DNA of 64,000 nucleotides from Lentzea albida (lineage in GTDB: Bacteria; Actinomycetota; Actinomycetes; Mycobacteriales; Pseudonocardiaceae). Shown here one piece after another: positions 54,265 through 64,000 of this stretch. The stretch lies in contig NZ_FOFV01000011.1 in NCBI RefSeq assembly GCF_900111005.1, positions 1 to 64,000 on the forward strand. Reading direction: 5' to 3'. The translations under genes and the position numbers were made by a program. The notes beneath the pieces were generated by a model, which saw nothing but the letters and a program-made list of their open reading frames with translations, was not told where the DNA came from and made no database searches. Each line of letters begins with the position of its first letter. Positions within the stretch are counted from its first letter, which is position 1.

Positions 54265-54299
54265 GCCTCCAGCGTCGGGGCGGTGCGGACGCCGGCCCA

Positions 54300-54313
54300 G
54301 GGGCCATCGTCCC
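54300..54313. promoter_or_regulatory. DosR-like box between membrane protein and P-type ATPase genes
   Basis: GGGGCCATCGTCCC fits GGGNC-N4-GNCCC fully. It lies 35 bases from the minus-strand ATG at 54264 and 58 bases from the plus-strand ATG at 54372, so both spacing classes meet at one box. Confidence 0.65.
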
Positions 54314-54371
54314 CGGTCCGCCGGGACGTCACGCCCTGTCCGCGGGTCCCGGGCTTCGCTGGACTGCCCCC

Positions 54372-56948
54372 ATGACTGTCGCGACAACCGGCCTCTCGTC
54401 GGCCGAAGCCGCCAGACGGCTGCACCGGGACGGACCGAACGCATTGCCGGCCGCACGACGGCGGCATCCACTTCTGCTGCTGGTGGAACAGCTGGTGCAC
54501 TTCTTCGCGCTGATGCTGTGGGCGGCGGCGGTGCTGGCGCTGGTCGCGGGCATGCCCGCGCTCGCGGTGGCCATCGCGGTGGTCGTCGTGCTGAACGGGC
54601 TCTTCGCGTTCGCCCAGGAGTACCGCGCCGACCGGGCCGCCCAGCGCCTCGGCGACCTCATGCCGCTGCGGGCCACCGTGCGCCGGGACGGTCACCTGCG
54701 GCAGGTGGACGCGGCGGAGCTGGTCGTCGGTGACGAGTTGGTGCTGGAAGCGGGCGCACGGGTCTGCGCGGACGGCGAGGTGCTGGCCGAGGCGGGACTC
54801 GCCGTCGACGAGTCGATGCTGACCGGCGAGAGCGTGCCGGTGAGACCCGTTGCGGGACAACAGGTCCACGCGGGCACCTACGTCGCCGAGGGCGAGGCTT
54901 CGGTGCTCGTGACCGCTATCGGTGCGCACACGGCGCTCGCGGGCATCGCGGCGCTGACCCAGGAGGCGAAGCCACCGCGCAGTCCGCTGGCGGCTCAGCT
55001 GCACAGGGTCGTGGTGGTGGTCGCGGTGATCGCGGTCGCCGTGGGCACCGCGTTCTTCGGCGTCGCGGTCCTGCTCGGGCTGCCCGTCGCCGAAGGGTTC
55101 CTGTTCGCGATCGGGGTCACGGTGGCGCTCGTGCCGGAAGGGCTGTTGCCGACCGTCACGTTGTCGCTGGCCCGTGCGGCGCAGGGCATGGCGGCCAGGA
55201 ACGCGCTGGTGCGCAGGCTCGACGCGGTCGAGACGCTGGGCGCGACCACGTTCATCTGCACCGACAAGACCGGCACCCTGACCCGCAACGAGATGGCGGT
55301 CGTCCGGGTGTGGACACCCCGGGGTGCGGTGACCGTGCACGGCAACGGGTACGAACCGACCGGCAGCGTGGACGGCCCCGCCGAGGCGGTCGACCAGGTG
55401 CGCGCACTGGCTTCGAGCGCCAAGCGGTGTTCTCCCACCGCCCACGCGCGCCACCACGACGACCGGTGGCTCCCCGTCGGTGATCCGATGGAGGTCGCGC
55501 TGCACGTCCTCGCCGCACGCCTGGGCGTGGACGGCCCCTCGGCGGAAGCCGTGCGGTTCCCGTTCGACCCGAGGCGCCGCCGTTCGTCCGTCGTGGACCT
55601 CGACGGTGTGCACGTGACCGGTGCCCCGGACTCGGTCCTGCCCCTGTGCGGCGCGACGCCGGGCGCGCAGGAGGCACTGGCCGGCCTGGCCGAACGCGGG
55701 CTGCGGGTGCTGGCGGTGGCGCGGCGGGAGGGCAGAGCGGGTGACGGGGAGTCCTGGCAGCACGCGGAACGTGACCTGGAACTGCTCGGTCTGGTGGGCC
55801 TGCAGGACCCGCCGCGCGACGACGTGGCCGAGGCCATCGCCTCGTGCAGGTCCGCCGGCATCCGCATCGCCATGATCACCGGGGACCACCCCGCCACGGC
55901 GCGGGCCATCGCGCGGCAGGTGGGCCTGCTCGGTCCCGACGCCCTCGTCCTGGAAGGCGCGGACCTGCCCGCCGGGCAGGATGAGCTGGGGTCGCTGCTG
56001 GACCGCGACGGCGTCGTGGTCGCCCGCGTCACCCCGGAGGACAAGCTGCGGATCGCGACGGCCCTGCAGCGCAGGGGACACGTCGTCGCCATGACCGGTG
56101 ACGGGGTCAACGACGGTCCGGCCCTGCGCGCCGCCGACATCGGCGTCGCGATGGGCGCCTCCGGCACCGACGTGGCCCGGGAGGCCGCCGACCTGGTGCT
56201 GCTGGACGACCACTTCGGCACGATCGTCGCCGCGGTCGAACTGGGCCGTGCCACGTTCGCCAACATCCGCCGCTTCCTGACCTACCACCTCACCGACAAC
56301 GTCGCCGAGCTGACGCCGTTCGTGGTGTGGGCGCTGTCCGGCGGGTCGATCCCACTGGCCATCAGCGTGCTGCAGGTGCTCGCGCTGGACATCGGCACCG
56401 ACCTCCTGCCCGCACTCGCACTGGGAGCCGAACCGCCCACGAAGCGCACCATGCGCGGACGGCTGCACACCGGGTCGCTCATCGACGGAGGACTGCTGCG
56501 CCGGGTGTTCCTGGTGCTCGGTCCCGCCGAGGCGGTGATGTCGATGCTGGCGTTCCTCGCGGTGCTGGTCGCGGGTGGGTGGAGTCCCGGTGGTACGGCG
56601 AGTGCGGCGTTGCTCGCCACGGCGTCCGGCACCGCGTTCACCGCGATCGTCCTCGGTCAGCTCGCGAACGCCTACGCGTGCCGCAGCGCCAGTCGGTCGG
56701 GCTTCCGCGTCGGGTTGCGCGGCAACAGGTTGCTGCTGTGGGCGGTGGCGTTCGAGCTGGCCGTGCTGGCGGTCTTCCTGTTCCTGCCGCCACTTCCGGA
56801 ACTGCTCGGAGGACACGCCCCCTCGGCACTGGGCTGGGGCCTGGCACTGGCAGCCGTCCCGGTCGTGCTGCTGGCCGACGCCGCCGCGAAGGCCTTCCTC
56901 GCCAGGAAGGTCGGTCTCACGCGGACCGATCGGTCCGCCACGACCTGA
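54372..56948 (+). CDS. Cation-transporting P-type ATPase (P2A type, CtpF-like)
   Basis: An 858-residue ion pump. The N-terminal cation ATPase motif ([19 protein letters not shown]) precedes the helices; TGES lies in MLTGESVPV, the phosphorylated Asp in [12 protein letters not shown] near residue 298, and the hinge motif in [17 protein letters not shown] near 580. The helix [20 protein letters not shown] carries the PEGL motif of calcium-type pumps. CtpF is the DosR-regulon P-type ATPase of M. tuberculosis. The ion is not determined here. No clear ribosome site precedes ATG 54372. Confidence 0.92.
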   Translation: MTVATTGLSSAEAARRLHRDGPNALPAARRRHPLLLLVEQLVHFFALMLWAAAVLALVAGMPALAVAIAVVVVLNGLFAFAQEYRADRAAQRLGDLMPLRATVRRDGHLRQVDAAELVVGDELVLEAGARVCADGEVLAEAGLAVDESMLTGESVPVRPVAGQQVHAGTYVAEGEASVLVTAIGAHTALAGIAALTQEAKPPRSPLAAQLHRVVVVVAVIAVAVGTAFFGVAVLLGLPVAEGFLFAIGVTVALVPEGLLPTVTLSLARAAQGMAARNALVRRLDAVETLGATTFICTDKTGTLTRNEMAVVRVWTPRGAVTVHGNGYEPTGSVDGPAEAVDQVRALASSAKRCSPTAHARHHDDRWLPVGDPMEVALHVLAARLGVDGPSAEAVRFPFDPRRRRSSVVDLDGVHVTGAPDSVLPLCGATPGAQEALAGLAERGLRVLAVARREGRAGDGESWQHAERDLELLGLVGLQDPPRDDVAEAIASCRSAGIRIAMITGDHPATARAIARQVGLLGPDALVLEGADLPAGQDELGSLLDRDGVVVARVTPEDKLRIATALQRRGHVVAMTGDGVNDGPALRAADIGVAMGASGTDVAREAADLVLLDDHFGTIVAAVELGRATFANIRRFLTYHLTDNVAELTPFVVWALSGGSIPLAISVLQVLALDIGTDLLPALALGAEPPTKRTMRGRLHTGSLIDGGLLRRVFLVLGPAEAVMSMLAFLAVLVAGGWSPGGTASAALLATASGTAFTAIVLGQLANAYACRSASRSGFRVGLRGNRLLLWAVAFELAVLAVFLFLPPLPELLGGHAPSALGWGLALAAVPVVLLADAAAKAFLARKVGLTRTDRSATT

Positions 56949-57053
56949 ACCCCGCGCCGGGTACGGAACGGATCGATCCGGGACGAAGGCCTCTCTAGGA
57001 GGACGGTCGTCCGCGCGCCCCGGAACGGCAGCGTGCCAACGGCGGTCACATCG

Positions 57054-57067
57054 GGGACCTTCGTCCC
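57054..57067. promoter_or_regulatory. DosR-like box upstream of acsA-dehydrogenase-ACP operon
   Basis: GGGACCTTCGTCCC matches all ten core positions. It ends 35 bases before ATG 57103 (short spacing class). Confidence 0.75.
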
Positions 57068-57102
57068 TGCTGTTCAGGCCCCGGTCGGCACAGCCTGGAG
57101 GC

Positions 57103-58841
<1,739 letters not shown>

Positions 58842-58845
<4 letters not shown>

Positions 58846-59795
58846 AGGAGGAGCTGGAGCTGTTGCGGCAGATGGTGCGCATCCGGCGCTTCGAGGAGCG
58901 GTGCGCCGAGCTGTACAGCTCCGCGCAGATCCGCGGGTTCCTGCACCTGTACGTGGGTGAGGAGGCGGTGGCCACCGGTGTGCTGTCCGAACTGGATCCG
59001 CAGGACTCGGTGGTGTCGACCTACCGCGACCACGGGCACGCGCTCGCCCGCGGCGTGCCGATGGACGCGGTGATGGCCGAGATGTTCGGCAAGGTGACCG
59101 GGTGCAGCCGCGGCCGGGGCGGCTCGATGCACCTGTTCGACGCGAGCCACCGGCTCTTCGGTGGCAACGCGATCGTGGGTGGCGGTCTGCCGATCGCCGC
59201 GGGACTCGCGCTGGGACATCTGATGCGCGGCGAACCCCGTGTCGTGGCGTGCTTCTTCGGCGAGGGCGCGGCCGCGGAGGGCGAGTTCCACGAGGTGCTG
59301 AACCTCTCCGCGTTGTGGAGGCTGCCCGTGCTGTTCTGCTGCGAGAACAACCAGTACGCGATGGGCACGGCGTTCGCCAAGGAACACGCTGCCGCCGATC
59401 TGGCGTTGCGCGCCGGCTCGTACGGGCTCGCGGCCTGGTCGGTGGACGGGATGGACGTGCTGGCGGTGAAGGAGTCCGCCCGCCGTGCGGCGGAGGAGAT
59501 CCGGGCGGGCGGGGGACCGTGCCTGCTCGAACTGCGGACCTACCGGTTTCGCGCCCACTCCATGTACGACCCCGAACGCTACCGGGACAAGGAGGAGGTC
59601 GCGCACTGGCGTGACCTCGACCCGATCGACCGGCTCAGGAACGCGATGCGGCCCGAGTTCACCGACGACGACCTCGCGGCGCTGGAGGCGGAGGTGGCGG
59701 CCGAGATCGACCTCGCCGTCGCGACCGCGGAGGCCGCCGACGTCGAACCGGTCGCCGACCTGACCCGGTTCGTCACCTCGGAGGTGACGCCGTGA
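58842..59795 (+). CDS. 2-oxoacid (pyruvate/acetoin-type) dehydrogenase E1 alpha subunit
   Basis: The thiamine-diphosphate decarboxylase alpha chain, 317 residues. [12 protein letters not shown] and [10 protein letters not shown] lie in the first half; the ThDP/metal motif is [17 protein letters not shown], then [11 protein letters not shown]; a phosphorylation-loop-like [14 protein letters not shown] lies near 250. The short length and sequence are closer to acetoin/pyruvate PdhA types than to branched-chain E1. The substrate is unproven. GTG 58842 overlaps the acsA stop. Confidence 0.88.
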
Positions 59796-60769
59796 AGACC
59801 ACCTACCGGGAGGCGTTGCGCGAGGCCATCCGCGACGCGATGCGCCGTGACGACCGCGTGTTCCTGATGGGCGAGGACGTCGGCAGCTACGGCGGCTGCT
59901 ATGCGGTGAGCCTCGGGTTGCTGGAGGAGTTCGGGCCGGAGCGCGTCCGCGACACCCCGCTGTCCGAGTCGGCCTTCGTCGGCGCCGGGATCGGAGCGGC
60001 GCTCAACGGCATGCGCCCGATCGTCGAGATCATGACCGTGAACTTCAGCCTGCTCGCGCTCGACCAGATCCTGAACAACGCCGCGACGCTGCTGCACATG
60101 TCCGGAGGCCAGTTCGCGGTTCCGGTGGTGATCAGGATGACCACCGGGGCCGGCCGGCAGCTGGCGGCGCAGCACTCGCACAGCCTGGAGGGGTGGTACG
60201 CGCACATCCCCGGTCTGCGGGTGCTGGCGCCCGCGACGCTGGAGGACGCGCGGGGCATGGTGTGGCCGGCGTTGTGCGACCCCGACCCGGTGCTGATCTT
60301 CGAGCACAACGGCCTCTACAACCTCGCGGGCGAACTGGCCGACGACGCGGGGCCGGTGGACATCACCCGCGCCGCGGTCCGCCGGCCGGGCCGGGACGTC
60401 ACCCTCATCACGTACGGGGGCAGCCTGACCAAGACCCTGGCCGCTGCGGACGACCTCGCGGCCGGGGGCATCGAGGCGGAGGTGGTCGACCTCCGCACCC
60501 TGCGCCCCCTGGATTCCGACACGGTCCTCGAGTGCGTGCGGAAGACCCACCGCGCGGTGGTCGTGGACGAGGGGTGGCGCAGCGGCGGCCTGTCCGCCGA
60601 GATCGCCGCGCGCATCGGCGAGGAGGCGCTGTACGACCTCGACGCACCGGTCCGCAGGGTGTGCAGCGCGGAGGTGCCGATCCCGTACGCGAGACACCTG
60701 GAGGAGGCGGCGCTGCCTCAGACGGCGTCGATCGCCGCCGCGGCACGGGAGGTGGTGCGCGGTGGCTGA
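59792..60769 (+). CDS. 2-oxoacid dehydrogenase E1 beta subunit
   Basis: The beta chain of the E1 heterotetramer, 325 residues. It starts [35 protein letters not shown] and [20 protein letters not shown] follow, with the C-terminal transketolase-like half including [18 protein letters not shown]... the GTG/ATG junction at 59792 overlaps the E1 alpha stop by four bases, and its own stop overlaps the E2 start by eight bases. Confidence 0.9.
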   Translation: MKTTYREALREAIRDAMRRDDRVFLMGEDVGSYGGCYAVSLGLLEEFGPERVRDTPLSESAFVGAGIGAALNGMRPIVEIMTVNFSLLALDQILNNAATLLHMSGGQFAVPVVIRMTTGAGRQLAAQHSHSLEGWYAHIPGLRVLAPATLEDARGMVWPALCDPDPVLIFEHNGLYNLAGELADDAGPVDITRAAVRRPGRDVTLITYGGSLTKTLAAADDLAAGGIEAEVVDLRTLRPLDSDTVLECVRKTHRAVVVDEGWRSGGLSAEIAARIGEEALYDLDAPVRRVCSAEVPIPYARHLEEAALPQTASIAAAAREVVRGG

Positions 60770-62540
60770 GGCCGGGCCGAGCCAGTTCCGGATGCCGTCG
60801 CTGGGCGCGGACATGGACGAGGGCACCGTGCTCGAGTGGCTGGTGAAACCGGGGGACACCGTCGCACGAGGCGATGTCGTCGCGGTGGTGGACACCTCCA
60901 AGGCCGCGATCGACGTCGAGTGCTTCGACAGCGGCGTGATCGAGGAGATCCTGGTGCCGCCCGGCAGGACGGTGCCCGTCGGCACCCCGCTCGCGACGAT
61001 CGGGACGGCGGACGGCGCGCGACCGGGGCCCGCACCACAGGAACCGGTGGTGCCCGCCGCGGAGGCGCCGTCCGCACCCGGGGCTGTGGTGGAGGAGGCG
61101 CGCGGTCGACGCGCCGGGGGACTGCCGCCCACTCCGCCGGCCGCGCCGGAGGAGCGGCTCGGCGCACCTGCCGTGGCCGCTGGGGTGCCGTCCACTCCAC
61201 CGGCGGCGCATGCGGAGCCGTTCGGCGCACCTGCTGTGGCCGCTGGGGTCCCGTCCACTCCGCCGGCGGCGCATGCGGGGCCGTTCGGCGCACCTGCCGT
61301 GGCCGCTGGGGTGCCGTCCACTCCGCCGGCGGCGCATGCGGAGCCGTTCGGCGCACCTGCTGTGCCTGCCGCGGGGCCGCCACCCGCGCCGCCGGCCGCG
61401 GTGGAGCGGCCCGGTGCGCCCGCTGTCCCCGCCACGGGAACACCGCCCGCACCGACACCCGCGCAAGAGCGCAAGTCCGCCGCACCCCCGGCACCCGGCG
61501 AGAGCCACGTACCTCCCGCACCGGTGCCGAAACCCCGCCCCGTGGTGGTGGGGCCCCTCGTGCGCAAGCTGGCGGCGGAACTCGGTGTGGACCTGGAGGC
61601 CGTCCGCGGTACGGGCAGGAGCGGTGCCATCACGCGGTCCGACGTGCACCGCGCCGCCGGGCCGCGAAAGGCGCCGGCACCGGCCGTGCGGGTCGAGCAC
61701 CCGTCGGCCCGGAGGAAGGTGACGCCCTACGCCCGGCGGCTCGCCGGGGAGCTCGGTGTCGACCTGTCCTCGCTGTCCGGGTCCGGCTCCGGCGGCGTCG
61801 TGCGGGCGGCTGACGTCCGTGCCGCGAGGCCGGCCCCGGTGGTGACCGGGAAGACCGTCGCACCCGCCGTCGACAGGGCCGCGATCGCACGCAGGGTCAC
61901 GGCGAAGCTGATGGCCCGCTCCAAGCGGGAGATCCCGCACTACTACCTGAGCACCACCGTCGACATGTCCGCCGCGATGGCGCGCCTGACCGCGTTGAAC
62001 CGCGACCTGCCGATCGAACGCCACGTGCTGCCCATCGCCCTGGTCCTCGGCGCGTGTGCGCGGGCCGCGGCGAAGGTCCCGCAGCTCAACGGTTTCTGGA
62101 CCGTCGACCGGTTCGAGGCGGGGGACGGCGTGCACCTCGGGATGGCGGTGTCGTTGCGCGGTGGCGGCCTGATCGTCCCGGTGATCGCGAACGCGGCGGA
62201 CCTCGGGCCGGTCGACGTGATGGACCGCGTGCGCGACCTGGTCACCCGCGCGCGGAGCGGGCGGTTGCGGGGCAGCGAGCTGACCGGCGCCACGATCACG
62301 GTCACGAACCTCGGGGACAGAGGCGTCGAGTCCGTGTTCGGCGTGATCCACCCGCCCCAGGTCGCCCTCGTCGGCGTCGGCAAGGTGGTGGAGCGCCCGT
62401 GGGCGGTCGGCGGCCTGCTCGGCGTCCGCCCGGTGGTCACCGTGACGCTGTCGGCGGACCACCGGGCGACCGACGGGCGCACCGGCGCCCGCTTCCTGGA
62501 GATCGTGGAGAGACTGCTGACCGCACAGGAGGAGTCATGA
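60762..62540 (+). CDS. 2-oxoacid dehydrogenase E2 (dihydrolipoamide acyltransferase), two binding domains
   Basis: A 592-residue acyltransferase core subunit. One N-terminal lipoyl domain has its lipoylated Lys in [12 protein letters not shown] (near residue 47). A 160-residue Ala/Pro linker with 21-residue tandem repeats follows. Two peripheral-subunit-binding domains come next ([19 protein letters not shown] and [19 protein letters not shown]). The catalytic domain ends with [12 protein letters not shown] and the active-site DHRATDG. Most E2 proteins have one such binding domain, so the pair is unusual. No E3 gene lies in the window. Confidence 0.9.
   Translation: MAEAGPSQFRMPSLGADMDEGTVLEWLVKPGDTVARGDVVAVVDTSKAAIDVECFDSGVIEEILVPPGRTVPVGTPLATIGTADGARPGPAPQEPVVPAAEAPSAPGAVVEEARGRRAGGLPPTPPAAPEERLGAPAVAAGVPSTPPAAHAEPFGAPAVAAGVPSTPPAAHAGPFGAPAVAAGVPSTPPAAHAEPFGAPAVPAAGPPPAPPAAVERPGAPAVPATGTPPAPTPAQERKSAAPPAPGESHVPPAPVPKPRPVVVGPLVRKLAAELGVDLEAVRGTGRSGAITRSDVHRAAGPRKAPAPAVRVEHPSARRKVTPYARRLAGELGVDLSSLSGSGSGGVVRAADVRAARPAPVVTGKTVAPAVDRAAIARRVTAKLMARSKREIPHYYLSTTVDMSAAMARLTALNRDLPIERHVLPIALVLGACARAAAKVPQLNGFWTVDRFEAGDGVHLGMAVSLRGGGLIVPVIANAADLGPVDVMDRVRDLVTRARSGRLRGSELTGATITVTNLGDRGVESVFGVIHPPQVALVGVGKVVERPWAVGGLLGVRPVVTVTLSADHRATDGRTGARFLEIVERLLTAQEES
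61161..61349 (+). repeat. 63-bp tandem repeat in the E2 linker
   Basis: Three consecutive, nearly identical 63-base units (61161-61223, 61224-61286, 61287-61349), followed by a partial fourth. Each encodes a 21-residue unit built around [18 protein letters not shown]. They extend the flexible swinging arm of E2 and are prone to length change by recombination. Confidence 0.85.
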
Positions 62541-62788
62541 CACCCGACGAAGCTCGCGAGATGATCCGGGCCGCTCTGGTGACCGTCGCGCCCGACGTGG
62601 TGCTGGACGAGGTGGATCCGGACGCGGACCTGCGCGAGGAGCTCGACCTCGACTCGATCGACTTCCAGGCCTACACGGCGGAACTGGCCAGGCGCAGCGG
62701 CCTGGCGGTGACCGAGGACGACCAGCGCCGGCTCACCACGCTGGCGGCCGGAGTGGACTTCCTGACACGTGCCCGGACACACTGCTGA
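62537..62788 (+). CDS. Acyl carrier protein
   Basis: An 83-residue phosphopantetheine carrier. The prosthetic-group Ser lies in ELDLDSIDFQAYTAEL near residue 40, in the classic DSxxF context, with an acidic helix II. ATG 62537 is preceded by AGGAGG and overlaps the E2 stop (ATGA). Its place as last gene of an acsA-E1 alpha-E1 beta-E2 operon is unusual and suggests acyl transfer from the dehydrogenase to a carrier protein. No ketosynthase is nearby. Confidence 0.82.
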   Translation: MTPDEAREMIRAALVTVAPDVVLDEVDPDADLREELDLDSIDFQAYTAELARRSGLAVTEDDQRRLTTLAAGVDFLTRARTHC

Positions 62789-62791
62789 ACG

Positions 62792-62843
62792 CGAACCGCG
62801 GCCGGGTGGGCGTTCCGCGGAACGCCCACCCGGCCGCGGTTCG
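62792..62843. terminator. 52-nt perfect palindrome, bidirectional terminator
   Basis: Bases 62792-62843 read the same on both strands. It can fold as a stem of about 24 bp with a minimal loop. It lies between the converging ACP gene and the ABC permease gene, four bases after the ACP stop. No T run follows. Confidence 0.8.
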
Positions 62844-62851
62844 GGACGGCG

Positions 62852-63652
62852 TCAGCTCCTGATGTCACGGCGCTCGAACGCGGCCGCCGCGCCCGCCACG
62901 AGGCAGGCGGTGAGCACGACCAGGCCGGCGAGGCCCAGCCAGTTCGGATCGCCGGTCAGCGCGTCGTTCACCGCGGCGTGGTGGAAGGGGGACAGCACCC
63001 GCCAGGACCGCAGTCCCCCGGCCAGCGGGGACAGGGCGTCGAGCAGGTACGTCAGCAGCCCCAGGCCGACGGGCACGGCCACGGCCAGGCCCGGCCTGCC
63101 GGTGAGCGCGCCGAGCAGCAGTGCCAATGCGCCGAACGGCAGCGCCACCACGGCACTCGCCAGCACCGCGAAGACCAGGTGCGGCCAGGGGACCCCCAGC
63201 CCCGCCACCGAGTCGCCCACCAGCAGCACGACACCGAACGCGACGGTGACGGCCGTGAGCGAGCCCAGCACCGCGACCCCCTTGTCCAGCACCAGGCGGG
63301 TGCGGGAGATCGGGTTCGCCAGCAACAGGTCCATCGTGTGGGCCTTCTCCTCGCCGGCGGTCGCCCTGGCGGCCTGGCCGATCGCGACGCCCAGCAGGAC
63401 CAGGGGCGCCAGGAAACCGAACACCTCGCCCTGCAGGTAACCGACACCGCTGGCGAGCGACTGCTCGACGTTGAACAGGGCCTTGAACGCCTCGGGGTAC
63501 GAGTCGAGCAGCTTCTCGAAGTCGCCGGCCGCGTCGCGCACCGCGGGGTAGACGGCGAGCTGCAACAGCACGCTCGCCACCAGGGCGATGCCCCAGCCGA
63601 CCGTGCTGCCCCGGTTGTCGCGCAACGACTTCGTCACCAGTTCAGCGGACAT
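62852..63652 (-). CDS. ABC-2 type transporter permease
   Basis: A 266-residue membrane protein with six hydrophobic helices, of the ABC-2/NosY-like class. A cytoplasmic N-terminus (MSAELVTKSLRDNRG) precedes the first helix. The coupling segment near residue 115 is LLANPISRTRLVLDKG, typical of these permeases. ATG 63652 overlaps the ATPase 3' end by 11 bases. The substrate is unknown. No DosR-like box is associated. Confidence 0.83.
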   Translation of the reverse strand: MSAELVTKSLRDNRGSTVGWGIALVASVLLQLAVYPAVRDAAGDFEKLLDSYPEAFKALFNVEQSLASGVGYLQGEVFGFLAPLVLLGVAIGQAARATAGEEKAHTMDLLLANPISRTRLVLDKGVAVLGSLTAVTVAFGVVLLVGDSVAGLGVPWPHLVFAVLASAVVALPFGALALLLGALTGRPGLAVAVPVGLGLLTYLLDALSPLAGGLRSWRVLSPFHHAAVNDALTGDPNWLGLAGLVVLTACLVAGAAAAFERRDIRS

Positions 63653-64000
63653 CGGAGAGCCCCTCGGTGTAGTGGACGAAGATGTCCTCGAGGTCGGGTT
63701 CGTGGCTCGTGACGTTCACCAGCGGGAACCGGGCCGCGGTGCGCACCAGTTCGCCGACGGCGCCGCTCACCCGGCAGCGGACCTCGGTGCCGCTCACCTG
63801 GACCGCCTCCCGCACCCCCGGAACACCGCTGAAGGTCGCGGCCGCCACCTCCTCGGCGAAGGCGAAGGTGAGCTCCCGCACCGCGTTCGCCTTCAACGAC
63901 GCCACGGCGTCCTCCACGACCAGCCTGCCGTCGAGCAGGATGCCGACCCGGTCCGCCACGTGCTCGACCTCGGACAGCACGTGCGAGGAGAACAGCACCG
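63642..64000 (-). CDS. ABC transporter ATP-binding protein, C-terminal part
   Basis: The right window edge cuts this gene. The visible 119 residues begin in the H-loop region (LFSSHVLSEVEHVADRVGIL) and continue through the DUF4162-like C-terminal extension, ending HYTEGLSDVR. Walker motifs lie outside. It pairs with the permease at 62852. Confidence 0.85.
   Translation of the reverse strand, partial: VLFSSHVLSEVEHVADRVGILLDGRLVVEDAVASLKANAVRELTFAFAEEVAAATFSGVPGVREAVQVSGTEVRCRVSGAVGELVRTAARFPLVNVTSHEPDLEDIFVHYTEGLSDVR

Noticed and set aside
61161-61349. Possible CRISPR-like array
   Set aside because: The units are contiguous without spacers and lie in frame inside E2, so they are a coding tandem repeat.

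Overview
The window is a GC-rich stretch of an actinomycete chromosome. Gene content, GTG starts, dense ATGA/GTGA overlaps and lipid, carotenoid and universal-stress genes suggest a Pseudonocardiales-type organism (Lentzea, Saccharothrix or Actinosynnema-like). That placement is inference; there is no rRNA or other taxonomic marker here.

Bases 1-12.7 kb are mixed. The right end of one insertion sequence abuts a complete second copy (358-1945), which is inserted exactly at the CTAG containing the stop codon of a BMP-type lipoprotein gene. There follow a membrane protein, a divergent MerR regulator that looks leaderless, a VIT/von Willebrand protein, a GH94-like phosphorylase, an AlkB alkane hydroxylase fused to rubredoxin with a TetR regulator, and a short-chain dehydrogenase.

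Bases 12.8-62.8 kb form a roughly 50-kb block that reads as a hypoxia/dormancy island. It holds pyruvate formate-lyase and its activase with a wax-ester/triacylglycerol synthase; single and tandem universal stress proteins; CBS-domain proteins; a Rip3-like M50 protease with a phosphoribosyltransferase/hydrolase and a YbdK-like ligase; a second wax-ester/triacylglycerol synthase; two ABC exporters; phosphoketolase with acetate kinase; a ribosome-hibernation-like protein; a group 3b-like [NiFe] hydrogenase with HypC, HypD, HypE and HypF; Hsp20; a P-type cation ATPase; and acetyl-CoA synthetase followed by E1 alpha, E1 beta and E2 of a 2-oxoacid dehydrogenase and an acyl carrier protein. Many of these families belong to the DosR (DevR) dormancy regulon of mycobacteria. 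Intergenic regions of the block repeatedly carry palindromes of the form GGGNC-N4-GNCCC, which match the core of the mycobacterial DosR box. They sit at two recurrent distances from start codons, about 58-63 nt or 35-36 nt. No dosR or dosS gene lies in the window.

Together the genes would let an aerobe survive low oxygen. Pyruvate and sugar phosphates go to acetyl-CoA, formate and acetate with substrate-level ATP (PFL, phosphoketolase, acetate kinase); acetate is recaptured (AcsA); electrons are exchanged with H2 (hydrogenase); carbon is stored as neutral lipid; and ribosomes and proteins are protected (HPF-like, Hsp20, universal stress proteins). The window ends in an unrelated ABC transporter truncated by the right edge.
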